Origin: Paramoeba atlantica
Lineage: Eukaryota > Discosea
Assembly: GCA_977017575.1 (NCBI GenBank)
Contig: CDRNVI010000041.1
Coordinates: 409,898 to 473,897, forward strand
DNA length: 64,000 nt
Direction: 5' to 3'
The notes under the pieces were generated by a model. That model ran no database searches. It saw only the letters and a program-made list of their open reading frames with translations, and had not been told where the DNA came from. The position numbers were made by a program, and so were the translations under genes. Within the stretch, counting starts at the first letter, position 1. Each line of letters starts with the position of its first letter. Shown in pieces: positions 46,855-56,778 of this stretch.

Positions 46855-49615
46855 TTTTTTTTTTTTTTTTTAGCACAAAGAGATAAGGAGCGCTATTCCG
46901 CTATTGTGGGAACGATTCCCCGCTGAATATATGTTGGACCACATAAAACAGCATAAAACAGCATGGATGACACTTGTCCCCTCGAAACCAGCAAAGCCTC
47001 AAAGTAAAAAAGAACAGTTCCAGGATCAATTATTGTATACGCGCCAATTGTTGTCAAACGTGATGAAGAATCAATGCAGAAGTAGCAGTATCTAATATAT
47101 TCGAAAGGACCTAATATATTCGAAGGCAACTAATCAATACTTATTTGTACGGAGATATACGTGTGGTAGTGAACTCTTTTAGAGTCGTAAACTCCCAATC
47201 CACTTTTCATCGGTGATGTAATCTCGGAGTTGAGACACTACCGTGTAAGCCGATAGCTTTTCAAGTTCCAGCTGAAAAGCCTCACGCACGTTTTCATATT
47301 TTCGATTCGCGCGCTGAGCCAACGCCTTTAATAGTTGTTTTGTGTCGTTGTGCAACACACCACAATCTGAGGCGGCGATGCAACGAAATGCCTCACTGTC
47401 CACACCTTTCTCTGTCACATATTTCTTGAACTTCCTTTCCTGGGCTTGCTGCAGTAGGTAGTTGCTTGTTTGTTTCTTGTAACTGTTGCAGCAAGTGTGA
47501 ACCACTGTGAAATCATAGAGGACTTCTCCCATATAGGGCCACATGATAGCGAGGTCGGGGCCAGATCGAATCCTGCGCGCCTTACATGGATGTTGGTCAG
47601 AAACCTCCGCAGAAATAGAGCATTTGCACTTTGTACAATAAAATGAGGAGTGAATTCGCGGTTCGATAACACACGGAAGTCCTGCCTTCGCGCACAAGTC
47701 AGCTAGATAGCGCACGATGTGAGAGTGTTTACGAGTGCAGTTCATACCTGAGCATCTCGAGCATCCTGCAATATGTGGAATAATACTAGAAGATGTTTCT
47801 GGACCACAGCATCCCGGGCATACGACGTTTATTGGCGCTTTCGGTAGACTTATTCCAAGTCGCATCATTAGGGTGTAGCGGAAAAGGTAAGGATTCACAT
47901 AGTTATTCGTACTCTCTAAATGTAAGTTCGCTTCTTTGCTTCGGTTCAGAATGAGCTCTAAATGCGAATGTTTCTTAAGTTCTGCGACTTGCTTTTCATA
48001 CTCCGTGTTTAAGTTCTTCTTCAGAAGTTTTCGTGCCACCTCTTTTCGATCCTGCATTTTCTTCTGACCTTTGTCGCTACCTTTATAACCTACCGGAGCG
48101 TTAATGGGTTTTGGGTGCTCTTCGATAGATGTTTGGGCAGCTTCAAAGAAGTACTTGTGTTTCAGAATCGTGGATGTGATACCTAAACCACCAAATTTTT
48201 TTGGAAGTGCTGCGAGTTGCAAAGCATTGGAGTCAGCTCCGCACCACTTTTCCAAGACCTTACCCACCTCTGTGTCGAAAACCTGCGCTAAATGAAGAGT
48301 GGCATTCGGTCTGTGTACGCGGAGATGATAATCGTGTCGCGGAATTGTACAGCGTCGCAAAATGGCCAGTGAGAGGTTGCTCGGACCCATCTTTAGGAGT
48401 CTGCGGAACAGACATTTGTGTTTCTCGAGTTTTTGAAGAAGCAAACTTTCTACCACCTGGTCGGCGCCAATGTAAGCACCAAGAATCTTAATGGCATCCG
48501 TCCGAAAGTTTACCCCCAAAGATTCTAATGGAAGTGGTTGGGTAGCACAGGGAGGGGCCTTCTGGAACCACTCACATTTCCGGAAATTGATATCTAAGCT
48601 GAGATCCGCAGTTAACTCTCGTAAATGAAGAAAAGCTGCCTCAAGCGAATGAAGATTCTTAGAGCTGAGCGTCACGTCGTCTTGATAAGCTCTTATATTG
48701 ACCTCGGGGTAAAGATTGGCTACTTCCATTAGAGGGCCTTGCAAGAGTGCACAAAAGTACATGGAAGAGAGAGCTGATCCTTGACGAATTCCAGATGAAC
48801 TTTGTACTGTAGAATGAAGGGCATTGTTGGCAAAGAATAAAAGGTCTGAAGGGAGGCCATATTCCAAGTAGAAAAGTCGCATGAAAGGTTTAAAAATCGC
48901 ATTTCCCAGAAGCGCGCGGGCGATTGCATTTCGATTCGGTGTGTTATACGCATTGGAAAAGTCCACTGTCAGCAGTGCGTGGTCAGTTTCATAATCTTGT
49001 AGCAGCTCGTGGACTATGGATTCGCACGCGTTTTTTTGAAGGATACCTCGCTGAATCGGTGCAAAGAAATTCTTTATCATACAGCCGTGCCGCTCTAGCA
49101 ATACAGAACCGCATATCTTCAAAATTGTGTCTCCCATGGCAACTGGGCGAATGCCGTTTTGAGGCTTGGCCAGTGCAATGATTCTGCATCGAGTCAAACG
49201 GTGACGGACACTTAGCGAGACCTCCCCGTTAATCACATCGCGGATCATACGGCATAAGGAAAGGCATGTTTCTTCGTCGTCCACCAACAACCGCATCATG
49301 CTCTCGCTGAGCCCCGTCGGACCCGGTGAAGCCCCCCGGGACAACTTTTCAGTGGCTTCCCGGATCTCTGAGTTCTCTACGACTCCGATTCGCGGAAAAT
49401 TTGCTTCAGGAATTTCCAGTGGAGAACCATCCGGATGTAGGGTCTTTAGCTTGCTTACTTTTTCCTCGGGTGATAGATTGGATTCCTTGTAGAGATTATC
49501 CAGTACTCTCGTCGCTTTGCTTAAGTTCCCTGCTTTGGCTGTGATTCGGTCCGCGTCCCAATTCGGTCCGCGAAGAAGTGTTGACATCGCCGCCGTTTCC
49601 TCCGCGCCTCTCGCC
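46855..49615 (-). mobile_element. LINE S copy S1 (minus strand)
   Basis: Poly(A) end at 46855-46873 (T-run on plus), 3' UTR 46874-47178, RT-endonuclease ORF 47179-49587. On its 5' side the ORF merges into one partial 132-bp unit and then a DIRS-like terminal repeat (49616-49849), so the natural 5' end is lost. Compared with the plus-strand S copy it lacks several hundred N-terminal codons. Confidence 0.75.
47179..49587 (-). CDS. LINE S1 RT and restriction-like endonuclease
   Basis: 802 codons from an ATG inside the 132-bp-derived segment. Homology to the plus-strand S copy begins at AGNLSKATRVLDN (about 19). RT motif A LLTVDFSNAYN (D209), motif B SGIRQGSALSS (about 265), motif C YQDD (301-304). 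A CPGC...HIAGC...CSGMNC knuckle region (about 600) precedes an endonuclease-like RSGPDLA and YDFTVVH. It differs strongly from LINEs A-C, so it is a separate R2-like family. The 3' part has no interruption. Confidence 0.8.
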   Translation of the reverse strand: MSTLLRGPNWDADRITAKAGNLSKATRVLDNLYKESNLSPEEKVSKLKTLHPDGSPLEIPEANFPRIGVVENSEIREATEKLSRGASPGPTGLSESMMRLLVDDEETCLSLCRMIRDVINGEVSLSVRHRLTRCRIIALAKPQNGIRPVAMGDTILKICGSVLLERHGCMIKNFFAPIQRGILQKNACESIVHELLQDYETDHALLTVDFSNAYNTPNRNAIARALLGNAIFKPFMRLFYLEYGLPSDLLFFANNALHSTVQSSSGIRQGSALSSMYFCALLQGPLMEVANLYPEVNIRAYQDDVTLSSKNLHSLEAAFLHLRELTADLSLDINFRKCEWFQKAPPCATQPLPLESLGVNFRTDAIKILGAYIGADQVVESLLLQKLEKHKCLFRRLLKMGPSNLSLAILRRCTIPRHDYHLRVHRPNATLHLAQVFDTEVGKVLEKWCGADSNALQLAALPKKFGGLGITSTILKHKYFFEAAQTSIEEHPKPINAPVGYKGSDKGQKKMQDRKEVARKLLKKNLNTEYEKQVAELKKHSHLELILNRSKEANLHLESTNNYVNPYLFRYTLMMRLGISLPKAPINVVCPGCCGPETSSSIIPHIAGCSRCSGMNCTRKHSHIVRYLADLCAKAGLPCVIEPRIHSSFYCTKCKCSISAEVSDQHPCKARRIRSGPDLAIMWPYMGEVLYDFTVVHTCCNSYKKQTSNYLLQQAQERKFKKYVTEKGVDSEAFRCIAASDCGVLHNDTKQLLKALAQRANRKYENVREAFQLELEKLSAYTVVSQLRDYITDEKWIGSLRL

Positions 49616-49849
49616 AGAATTGCTCATCATCCGATGGTAGAAAGGTAACAAAAATAAACTCTCAAAACTTAACAAGCATACACTTTCTATAAAGCTCACA
49701 CTACTGTTCGAAACCAAGAATCCATATTCAAACACTATAATTAACTCATAAACAAGACGTCATGACTATAACCAAAGAAAACAAAGTAACCTTCCCATCA
49801 CACAACTTCTCACCTCTCAGCTTGCGAACGGGTCACGCGGGGACCACCC
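49616..49849 (-). repeat. DIRS-like terminal repeat B fragment
   Basis: Read on minus it starts TCCCCGCGTG-ACCCGTTCGC and ends GAGCAATTCT, the same two ends as the B repeat of DIRS element 4 (TCCCCGCGTGGACACCCGTTCGC...GAGCAATTCT), with a diverged middle. A nearly identical copy is at 56511-56744. It is a fossil piece of a fourth DIRS family, broken. Confidence 0.6.
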
Positions 49850-49935
49850 ATTCGCACGTACTCCAATCACCCAATCGCTTGTATGGCAGATAAATCCGGT
49901 GCCTACTCCAGACGTACCTCCCATTACAATACATT
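49850..49935 (-). other. Unassigned segment, possibly end of a DIRS body
   Basis: On minus it ends GCGAATGGGTGG just before the B-like repeat, like GCGAAAGGGTGG before B1 of element 4, so it may be the 3' edge of a DIRS body. Otherwise unrecognised. Confidence 0.3.
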
Positions 49936-50343
49936 TTTTTTTTTTTTTTTATGAATCGCGGCATTGCCTCTATATTTTGACCCAGTAGACGAACCAAGTA
50001 GGTCCATTGGGGGGGGTATACGAGTTGAAAATAAGCAATCAAATTAGCAAATCTTTTTGTTTCCACAGATGTACCTTTTGTTTTTTTCTCTCAGCCCAAA
50101 ACTAGCAATTTAATCTCCCCTAAGTATATACTACAAACAAGAAACAGTAAAAACTAAAACAAGCAATACAGACCCAATCCATTCGCGCGTCCCGGACCGG
50201 GTCTTTCGACCTCACCACGGCCTGACTTGTGAACCCTTCCCTTGTTATATGGGAGGGCGCAGGCGCGGGCCTGTGTCGACAGCGACACGGTCGCGAAACA
50301 GGATGCTGGTCGACGGGGAGGAGATTCACTACCCGTGTCCTAC

Positions 50344-50382
50344 CTCACTTGGGGTACCTAGCCCTCGCGGGCTAGGCGTGAG
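50344..50382 (-). promoter_or_regulatory. Shared 3' UTR hairpin (LINE D copy)
   Basis: Same stems as LINE B: CTCAC/GTGAG and CCTAG/CTAGG on the minus strand. Confidence 0.55.
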
Positions 50383-50422
50383 CATAGACTCTGTCGACCC
50401 GACCAGCATCCCGACCAGATGT

Positions 50423-51097
50423 TCATGGGCGCAAACGACCAGTTCGGAATGAATCCAGCCGGTCGTCATGTGTGACGAGTTGGCCAGTGGGATCTTCATC
50501 CGGGAGACGTCGGACCAACATCCGTGCCTGTGAACGCATGAGGGCTATGTTCATACCCCTTATGAGTTGTGCTGTGGCCTGTGCATGGCTCAAAGTCCCA
50601 TTAGAGGTTGAAGCTCGGTGTTTCCCGACGCTTTTTATGATGGTCAGGGCACTTTTGGACCAGGATCCAAAAGATTCTACAACCATCGCTTCAAAACGGT
50701 GACCAGCAGCGACAGCTTCTGCTCTCTCCGATATTTTATGTTCCGAGGCGTAGCGCTCGGCGAATGACCCCGCCTTTACCCATGTAGCAGTTCGGACTAA
50801 GTCCGTATATTTGTTTTGCTGGACATGTGTAACTGCGAAGTCAAGGACGAGAGCTGTTCCAAGGTCATAGTTTGGCAAGTAAACGTCACCTGGTCGTGTC
50901 AAGCCGCCTCCCGGACCATGATTTCCTAGCGTCTTTTCCCTCTGAGGAGCCAGCTGCGCCTTACTACACTCTTGCGCAAACTGTAGACAAAGAGAGTTAT
51001 GTCGTGCCATGATGCCATGTCCAGATTTGCACACTAGAGCGTGGTCCCCATCGAGTCCGATAGACATTTTACATTTTTCCATGGGACATGGTTGGAC
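50423..51097 (-). CDS. LINE D C-terminal part: CCHC and restriction-like endonuclease
   Basis: About 224 codons. It begins within the knuckle (CPMEKC...HALVCKSGHG) and includes the endonuclease (RPGDVY, DFAVTHVQQNKYTD) and the conserved end (MRSQARMLVRRLP). The RT domain is missing, as expected for a 5'-truncated insertion. Close to LINE C. Confidence 0.8.
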   Translation of the reverse strand, partial: VQPCPMEKCKMSIGLDGDHALVCKSGHGIMARHNSLCLQFAQECSKAQLAPQREKTLGNHGPGGGLTRPGDVYLPNYDLGTALVLDFAVTHVQQNKYTDLVRTATWVKAGSFAERYASEHKISERAEAVAAGHRFEAMVVESFGSWSKSALTIIKSVGKHRASTSNGTLSHAQATAQLIRGMNIALMRSQARMLVRRLPDEDPTGQLVTHDDRLDSFRTGRLRP

Positions 51098-51205
51098 GTT
51101 TTTTTTTTTTTTTTTTTTTTATATATATATATTTATATATAGAGATATAGATGTAATATGAACTATATGCTAGAACTACTTTTTTTTTTTTTTTTTTTTT
51201 TTTTT
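51098..51205. other. T-runs flanking an AT repeat
   Basis: Two long T-runs with an (AT)n-like segment between. No gene. Confidence 0.6.
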
Positions 51206-51523
51206 GCAATTAATAAGGGGGGAGAAGTATGAATCGCGGCATTGCCTCTATATTTTGACCCAGTAGACGAACCAAGTACATAGTAGGTCCATTAGGGGGG
51301 TATATGAATTTAAAACAAGCAATCAAATTAGCAATTCTTTTCTTTTCCACAGAAGTATATTTTCTTTTTCTTTTTTCTCAGCCCAAAACTAGAAATTCAA
51401 TCTCCCCTAAGTATATACGACAAATAAGACACAGTAAAAATAAAAACAAGCAATCCAGACCCAATCCATTCGCGCGTTCCGGACCGGGTCTTTCGACCAC
51501 TCCACGGCCTGACTTGTGAACCC
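51206..51523 (-). mobile_element. LINE 3' tail fragment (minus strand)
   Basis: Tail of the B/C group, from TTAATTGC(A)n through the CAATGCCGCG block to the AAGGGTTCACAAGTC segment of the 3' UTR. It has no coding part, so it is an extremely 5'-truncated insertion. Confidence 0.75.
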
Positions 51524-51689
51524 TTTTTTTTTTTTTTTTTTTTTTAATTTCATGTTGTCCAAAGTCTCTGCTACAATCTACTATACGGATCCGCAGGGTT
51601 ATCCTCAGAACGAATATACTGCGCTTGGACTGCGATAGTATATTCTATGACTGGAGAACCATCCTAGTATAGTATTTGCTAGTATAGTA
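51524..51689. other. Unassigned segment with short duplications
   Basis: T-run, unrecognised sequence, then repeats of TATGACTGGAGAACCATCC and TAGTATAGTATTTGC that border the next LINE S fragment. Confidence 0.4.
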
Positions 51690-51812
51690 TTTGCTATGAC
51701 TGGAGAACCATCCGGATGTAGGGTCTTTAGCTTGCTTACTTTTTCCTCGGGTGATAGATTGGATTCCTTGTAGAGATTATCCAGTACTCTCGTCGCTTTG
51801 CTTAAGTTCCCT
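51690..51812 (-). mobile_element. LINE S copy S2, part on the 3' side of the Ingi-like insertion
   Basis: About 123 bp nearly identical to S1 (GNLSKATRVLDNLYKESNLSPEE region). It ends at 51812 with TAAGTTCCCT, which is repeated at 56417-56426 on the other side of the Ingi-like LINE. Confidence 0.75.
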
Positions 51813-52020
51813 CCAATCCAATCCAATCCAAAAGACCGACATATGTCGGTTAGAATGTTAAATGTTTTCCCCCCGAACTTATACTCCCTCGCCTTCCAGT
51901 TCAGAGTTTAGTAGTGCCTACTATTTTACTTTCACACAATACTTTTCCTTTATCTTCCTGAACTCTTCCTCAGGGTATTCCGAACCTGCTGGTGGAAACA
52001 CGTCTTCCGCCCAACTCTTA

Positions 52021-55000
52021 CTATGAAGGCGCCCTCTTTCCACCAGTTTTCGCAATCTTCCCGCACAGCGTGACTTTAGCCTCGGCGCCACGCTTGGGTG
52101 CTGGATTGGTTTTCGTCTTTCCCTTTTCCAAGGTTCTATGTTTTATCAGCTTTTCCAAGGATTTGTCGATTTGTGATGCGTTGGAATCATTACTTGTTTT
52201 TCTCTTTTTCTGCTCAGGCGGTCGAGGAACTTTTCGCGCTGCAATCAGTGCTAGCCCATCTGCCTCGTCGTTCCATTTATTTCCTGAGTGACCCTTGACT
52301 TTGCACATATATATTGAGTACAAATCATGTTTTAAGGACCGTAATTTTCCGTCTAACTGGGAGAACAAATCTCCATTTAAAACCCCCTTGTAACCAACGA
52401 TTCGCCGCCGATATCGAAGATTGTGAAAGAAGTCCCATAGATAGTAAGAGTCTGTATGAAACAGACAAGCGCATGGTTTTGACGGCAGTTGGAGAAGGGC
52501 ATGCTGAAAAGCTAAGATCTCTACTCGCTCAATAGTGTCTGATTCCAATGGTATGGATATCCGTGAGGGTTCGCATCGTGGTTTTAGAACTACGATACCT
52601 ATGCCACTTCGAATCTCTTTCGTACTTTTCATCGGCAGAACAGAGCCATCGGTATATATTTGTATGGCTTTATAGGCTGGAAAAGGCACATTTGATTCTT
52701 CAACGAACTGTAATTCTGAAGGACTTTTTTGTTTTTTAGCTTTGGCAAGAGCAGGTTTCCACTTTGCTGACCCAATTTTTTCGTATTCTATGAGCGGTTC
52801 AAGTTCACGTCGCAATTTTTCTGTCAGACGATACCAGTGTTCACGGTCTGACGCAAATACTAATGCCTCTTCCAGTGTAATGTTAAGATCCTTGAAGCAA
52901 GCCTCGCTTGGAGATAAATTGCGTGCATTCGGGCTTTGTTTCCACTGTACAAGCTCTTGAAAATCACTGGAGTGCCTCAGCATGTGCCCGACGAGCTTGG
53001 CCCTCTGAACCTTGTGTATAGTAGAAAAGCGCTCAGTTTCAAGATACAGAGAAGCATTCGGGTAGCTCATTCCGTATTCATCTAATCTGTTGCATTGGCA
53101 AACTATTCTTCTCATGTTATTAACTTCAACGTCAATTCTTCGGAGCATGGATTTTGAAATAGAAAGTGCACCTGTCCCAAAGTTTAGCACCGGATATACT
53201 ATTGAATCGTAGAGGCGCAGCTTAGTCTCCGGGCTAAGTGGTGAAGACCAAATACCATTCATTCGAAAGAGAGATCCCCAAGCTAGTTTCAATCGATCTT
53301 TAACTGTAGATGTAAAATCATTTTCCTGCCGATGCCCTAAGTGTTTGTAAGACGTAACTTTCGGAATCATCCCCGAGAATTTGCTGTTCAGGCTCTCGCT
53401 GCTCATTTGAGATTTACCAAAAGTTAACCAGGCTGTCTTGTTTGCTCCGACGGCTAGTTTCAGATTAGCTTTGCGTGACTCTTCAGCTACATTGTCTATC
53501 ATATTTGTCAAACCACTCTTCGTGTCACTAAATAACGCTATATCGTCCGCATACTCAATGTCACTCAGGCGCTTTTCATGAAGACCCCGCTTTCTTGTAC
53601 CCCTAGAGCTGAGAAGAACCCCGTCTGATTTTCCATCTAGTGCTTTATTGAGAATTCTATCTAACACCATAACGAACAGATAAGGCGCCAATACATCACC
53701 TTGAAGTATTCCTGTAGTGATAGGGAAAGGTTTTGTGATTCCAATAGAAGTTCGTACAGTGCCTTTCAGCTCATCGTATATAGACATTATCATCTTAGAA
53801 AGACATGGACCTACTCGAAATGCATGCAAACTAGCTTTAATAGCAGCGAACGATACCGAAGGAAATGCTTTAGCAAAGTCTATAAAAGCTACAGAAAGGC
53901 CTTGTCCTCTGAATGCTTTGGTTTTTATTTCGTTCATGATAATCTGAGCTCCAGAAGTCGCTCGGTTAGGTCGAAACCCATACTGGTTACCCCGAAGAGA
54001 CTTTTCAATGTTGGGTCTAATGCGGGAGAGTATCATATGATTCATGAGCTTAACTACGCTATTTACTACGCATATAGGCCGCCAATTCTCAATGTTAGTG
54101 AGGTCTCCTTTCTTTGGGATGGGTATTTGAAGAGTGTTGCGCCAGGCTTCCTCTGTGACTCCAGTTTCGTGTACCTGGTTGATTATATTCAGGAGATGCG
54201 ATCTCAGATCAGGGTGGACCGCTATATCTTGAAGGGCTTCCATTGGTATTCCGTCACTTCCCGGTGTTTTTCCTCTTCTGAAATGTTCTAAAGATGTGCT
54301 TAACTCCTCGCTTGTAAATGCTGCATCGGATATTGGTACTAACGGAGGCGGCAGCAGTTCAAAGCTAAGATTTGGATCTCCATCATCAGCGCCACTAAAT
54401 TTCATGAAGTACGATCGAATTTCGTTAAGTTTATCATTTCGTGAGCTTCCGTTCGTGCTAAAGGTATCACGATATTGCCCGCATATCTTTCGAATCGTTC
54501 TCCATGGGTTTGAATGGTTTTTACGAAGCTGTTTTTCAATCTCCAAGCATTCGTCAGAAATAATCTCTTCAACTTCCGCTTTATTCTCCTTTACGAGAGC
54601 GTTGAACACCTTTTTGTTTCTGCTCTTGTGATATAAACCGCGCAAATCATGTATTTTTGAGTCCTTTACAGCTTCTTTGTTCAAATTTCGTTTCGTCGGT
54701 TTTTTGAAAGTTTTTACAGCATTTTTCATATATTGTGCGAGAGCGCCCCATGATCGACAAGAGTTCGAGGTTGCTCGATATTGGTCGTGAACTTTATTGA
54801 TGAAATTCTTCCTATCCTCACTATTTCGAAGAGAAATCCACGAGAGCTGATTCGTATTCGTTTTGGGATCACTGACTCGCCATTTAATTTTAATTCTGGC
54901 TATAACACAACAGTGAGTAGTAGGAATGGGTGCCTTGATCACTTTGTGTCGTTGAATTGCCGATGCAAATCTGCTACAAATAAATATGTGATCTAACTGC

Positions 55001-56100
55001 CTTAAAGCTTTGTTTGGTAATTCGCATGTCCATTTCCGACTACTTGGACAAAGACTGTGCGCAGACTTACAGTCTATAGAACAAGAAAGTCCTTTAAGAC
55101 GGGCGGCCGCAATGGGATCTAGATCCTTATTTGTTATATGTGTCAAAGGTGCATTAAAGTCGCCCAGCACAATTAATGGGCGACGCGGGTTGCTTTCCCT
55201 TATTCTCAAGCAGCAACGTTCGAGTTCTCCGTAGAACTCCGTAACCTCGACGTCCTTAGAATCGCGTGTAGGAGAATATACGTTAATAACTGTTGCGACT
55301 CCTTCCTCCATCTCAAATTCACCCGGCATAATCCTTTCACTGATTTTAGATACCTTAGACAAGGGAAAAGTGCTGACGAATCCCATTCCATTGTATGCAT
55401 CCTTTGCGCGCGCTGGAATGAGGTTCAAGTGAAACTCTGCGTTCCGATATTGTACTTTGTGGTGAAGGACATCCGACTTTTCAGAAGATGGGAATCTGAA
55501 TCGCGTTTCCTGCAGGCCCAGAATATTTATTCCCTTCAGATCAATGAAGGCAAGTACTTCGCAAAGGTGTCCGCACTTTCGTAGGCTAAACTCGTCTTCA
55601 CCTTTCAGCTTAAGAGTAGTCACGTTCAAGGTTACCACACTCAACATTCTCTTCACAGGGGGGCCCCCAGGGCCCACCAAGTCACGTAGAGCACGTTTGC
55701 CAGACTGTGCCCTGTATTTGCGAGAGCGCTTTTTGAAACGACGTCTACGCTTAGGCGCACAAACCCGAGCAGCACAGAGGACGATGTGAGGACTACGTGG
55801 AGGGAACGGAAGCGTAAATCGCGAACACTGAGCGTAGCGAACACGCCAGCGGCTCGGCACCCAACTCTCTACTACCCCCTCCCAAACACTGTAGTTCGAT
55901 GAATCCGCGTACCTCCAAACCACCGCAAGCTTAGCGCCTAAACAAAGCAGTCGCATAATGTGTCCTAACGACCTCGCGCGGAGTTTAGCAGATTCCGTTC
56001 CACCCTTCGCAGGACGGAAAAGAATCCCCCGATCAAGCTTGGAACACGCAAGAAGATTCATAATAGCAGTGGGCATGCGTGCACCGGAAGCATCCGCCAT
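52021..56100 (-). CDS. Ingi-like LINE T polyprotein: APE endonuclease, RT, RNase H
   Basis: 1359 aa. Basic N-terminus (about 110-150). APE endonuclease: LNVTTLK (158), LQETR (196-200), NVYSPTRDS, LGDFNAP, QLDHIF. RT: IPKKGDLTNIENWRPI, FIDFAKAFPSV (motif A), LQGDVLAPYLF (motif B), YADDIALFSD (motif C). A C-terminal RNase H: YTDGS, then HTDSYY and GHSGNKWNDEAD. Expected role: nick DNA and copy its RNA onto the nick. No frameshift or stop was seen. Confidence 0.9.
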   Translation of the reverse strand: MADASGARMPTAIMNLLACSKLDRGILFRPAKGGTESAKLRARSLGHIMRLLCLGAKLAVVWRYADSSNYSVWEGVVESWVPSRWRVRYAQCSRFTLPFPPRSPHIVLCAARVCAPKRRRRFKKRSRKYRAQSGKRALRDLVGPGGPPVKRMLSVVTLNVTTLKLKGEDEFSLRKCGHLCEVLAFIDLKGINILGLQETRFRFPSSEKSDVLHHKVQYRNAEFHLNLIPARAKDAYNGMGFVSTFPLSKVSKISERIMPGEFEMEEGVATVINVYSPTRDSKDVEVTEFYGELERCCLRIRESNPRRPLIVLGDFNAPLTHITNKDLDPIAAARLKGLSCSIDCKSAHSLCPSSRKWTCELPNKALRQLDHIFICSRFASAIQRHKVIKAPIPTTHCCVIARIKIKWRVSDPKTNTNQLSWISLRNSEDRKNFINKVHDQYRATSNSCRSWGALAQYMKNAVKTFKKPTKRNLNKEAVKDSKIHDLRGLYHKSRNKKVFNALVKENKAEVEEIISDECLEIEKQLRKNHSNPWRTIRKICGQYRDTFSTNGSSRNDKLNEIRSYFMKFSGADDGDPNLSFELLPPPLVPISDAAFTSEELSTSLEHFRRGKTPGSDGIPMEALQDIAVHPDLRSHLLNIINQVHETGVTEEAWRNTLQIPIPKKGDLTNIENWRPICVVNSVVKLMNHMILSRIRPNIEKSLRGNQYGFRPNRATSGAQIIMNEIKTKAFRGQGLSVAFIDFAKAFPSVSFAAIKASLHAFRVGPCLSKMIMSIYDELKGTVRTSIGITKPFPITTGILQGDVLAPYLFVMVLDRILNKALDGKSDGVLLSSRGTRKRGLHEKRLSDIEYADDIALFSDTKSGLTNMIDNVAEESRKANLKLAVGANKTAWLTFGKSQMSSESLNSKFSGMIPKVTSYKHLGHRQENDFTSTVKDRLKLAWGSLFRMNGIWSSPLSPETKLRLYDSIVYPVLNFGTGALSISKSMLRRIDVEVNNMRRIVCQCNRLDEYGMSYPNASLYLETERFSTIHKVQRAKLVGHMLRHSSDFQELVQWKQSPNARNLSPSEACFKDLNITLEEALVFASDREHWYRLTEKLRRELEPLIEYEKIGSAKWKPALAKAKKQKSPSELQFVEESNVPFPAYKAIQIYTDGSVLPMKSTKEIRSGIGIVVLKPRCEPSRISIPLESDTIERVEILAFQHALLQLPSKPCACLFHTDSYYLWDFFHNLRYRRRIVGYKGVLNGDLFSQLDGKLRSLKHDLYSIYMCKVKGHSGNKWNDEADGLALIAARKVPRPPEQKKRKTSNDSNASQIDKSLEKLIKHRTLEKGKTKTNPAPKRGAEAKVTLCGKIAKTGGKRAPS

Positions 56101-56114
56101 TTTGCAAATAAATT

Positions 56115-56416
56115 TACAAAAAACTTGATCTTACAAAAAACTTGATCTTTACAAAAAACTTGATCTTTACAAAAAACTTGATCTTTACAAAAAACTTGAT
56201 CTTTACAAAAAACTTGATCTTTACAAAAAACTTGATCTTTACAAAAAACTTGATCTTTACAAAAAACTTGATCTTTACAAAAAACTTGATCTTTACAAAA
56301 AACTTGATCTTTACAAAAAACTTGATCTTTACAAAAAACTTGATCTTTACAAAAAAACTTGATCTTTACAAAAAACTTGATCTTTACAAAAAACTTGATC
56401 TTTACAAAAAACTTGA
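56115..56416 (-). repeat. 18-bp minisatellite, type 3, as 5' UTR of LINE T (about 17 copies)
   Basis: Plus-strand unit AAAAAACTTGATCTTTAC; on the LINE strand GTAAAGATCAAGTTTTTT. It ends 15 bp before the LINE ATG and lies inside the target duplication, so it belongs to the element. Repeated 5' monomers act as promoter units in some other LINEs (mouse L1). The same role here is inference. Confidence 0.8.
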
Positions 56417-56426
56417 TAAGTTCCCT

Positions 56427-56510
56427 GCTTTGGCTGTGATTCGGTCCGCGTCCCAATTCGGTCCGCAAAGAAGTGTTGACATCGCCGCCGTTTCCTCCGC
56501 GCCTCTCGCC
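56427..56510 (-). mobile_element. LINE S copy S2, part on the 5' side of the insertion
   Basis: Same sequence as the 5' edge of S1 (GCTTTGGCTGTGATTCGGTC, then one partial 132-bp unit). The Ingi-like insertion lies within its GNLSK codons. Confidence 0.7.
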
Positions 56511-56744
56511 AGAATTGCTCATCATCCGATGGTAGAAAGGTAACAAAAATAAACTCTCAAAACTTAACAAGCATACACTTTCTATAAAGCTCACACTACT
56601 GTTCGAAACCAAGAATCCATATTCAAACACTATAATTAACTCATAAACAAGACGTCATGACTATAACCAAAGAAAACAAAGTAACCTTCCCATCACACAA
56701 CTTCTCACCTCTCAGCTTGCGAACGGGTCACGCGGGGACCACCC
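56511..56744 (-). repeat. DIRS-like terminal repeat B fragment, second copy
   Basis: Nearly identical to 49616-49849 and in the same position relative to LINE S, so the two loci were duplicated as a block after this insertion. Confidence 0.6.
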
Positions 56745-56778
56745 GCGTGAACCAACGTGAACGCGGGAACCACCCGCG

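Larger units (their letters stand above)
49936..51097 (-). mobile_element. LINE D, 5'-truncated (R2/CRE-like, minus strand)
   Basis: 3' part of a LINE of the B/C group. Poly(A) at its left (T-run about 49936-49950), then the conserved tail (CAATGCCGCG block, CTAGTTTTGGGCTGAG-type segment), the 3' UTR with the shared hairpin (50344-50382), and the C-terminal coding part. It is cut at about 51097 by a T-run. Confidence 0.8.
51813..56416 (-). mobile_element. Ingi/I-like LINE T (APE-RT-RNase H), minus strand
   Basis: 4604 bp between a 10-bp target duplication TAAGTTCCCT (51803-51812 and 56417-56426). Its 5' end is an 18-bp monomer array (56117-56416), followed by one uninterrupted ORF and a 3' end made of GGATT repeats rather than poly(A) (about 51812-51831). 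APE endonuclease, RT and RNase H in one ORF is the layout of Ingi/I-type LINEs, known in trypanosomatids. It looks full-length and recent. Confidence 0.85.

Noticed and set aside
45473-46873. Long plus-strand ORF of about 466 codons, with matching long ORFs on the other strand and in other frames
   Set aside because: It runs through 18-bp and 132-bp tandem repeats. Both periods are multiples of three, so open frames appear on both strands without coding function.
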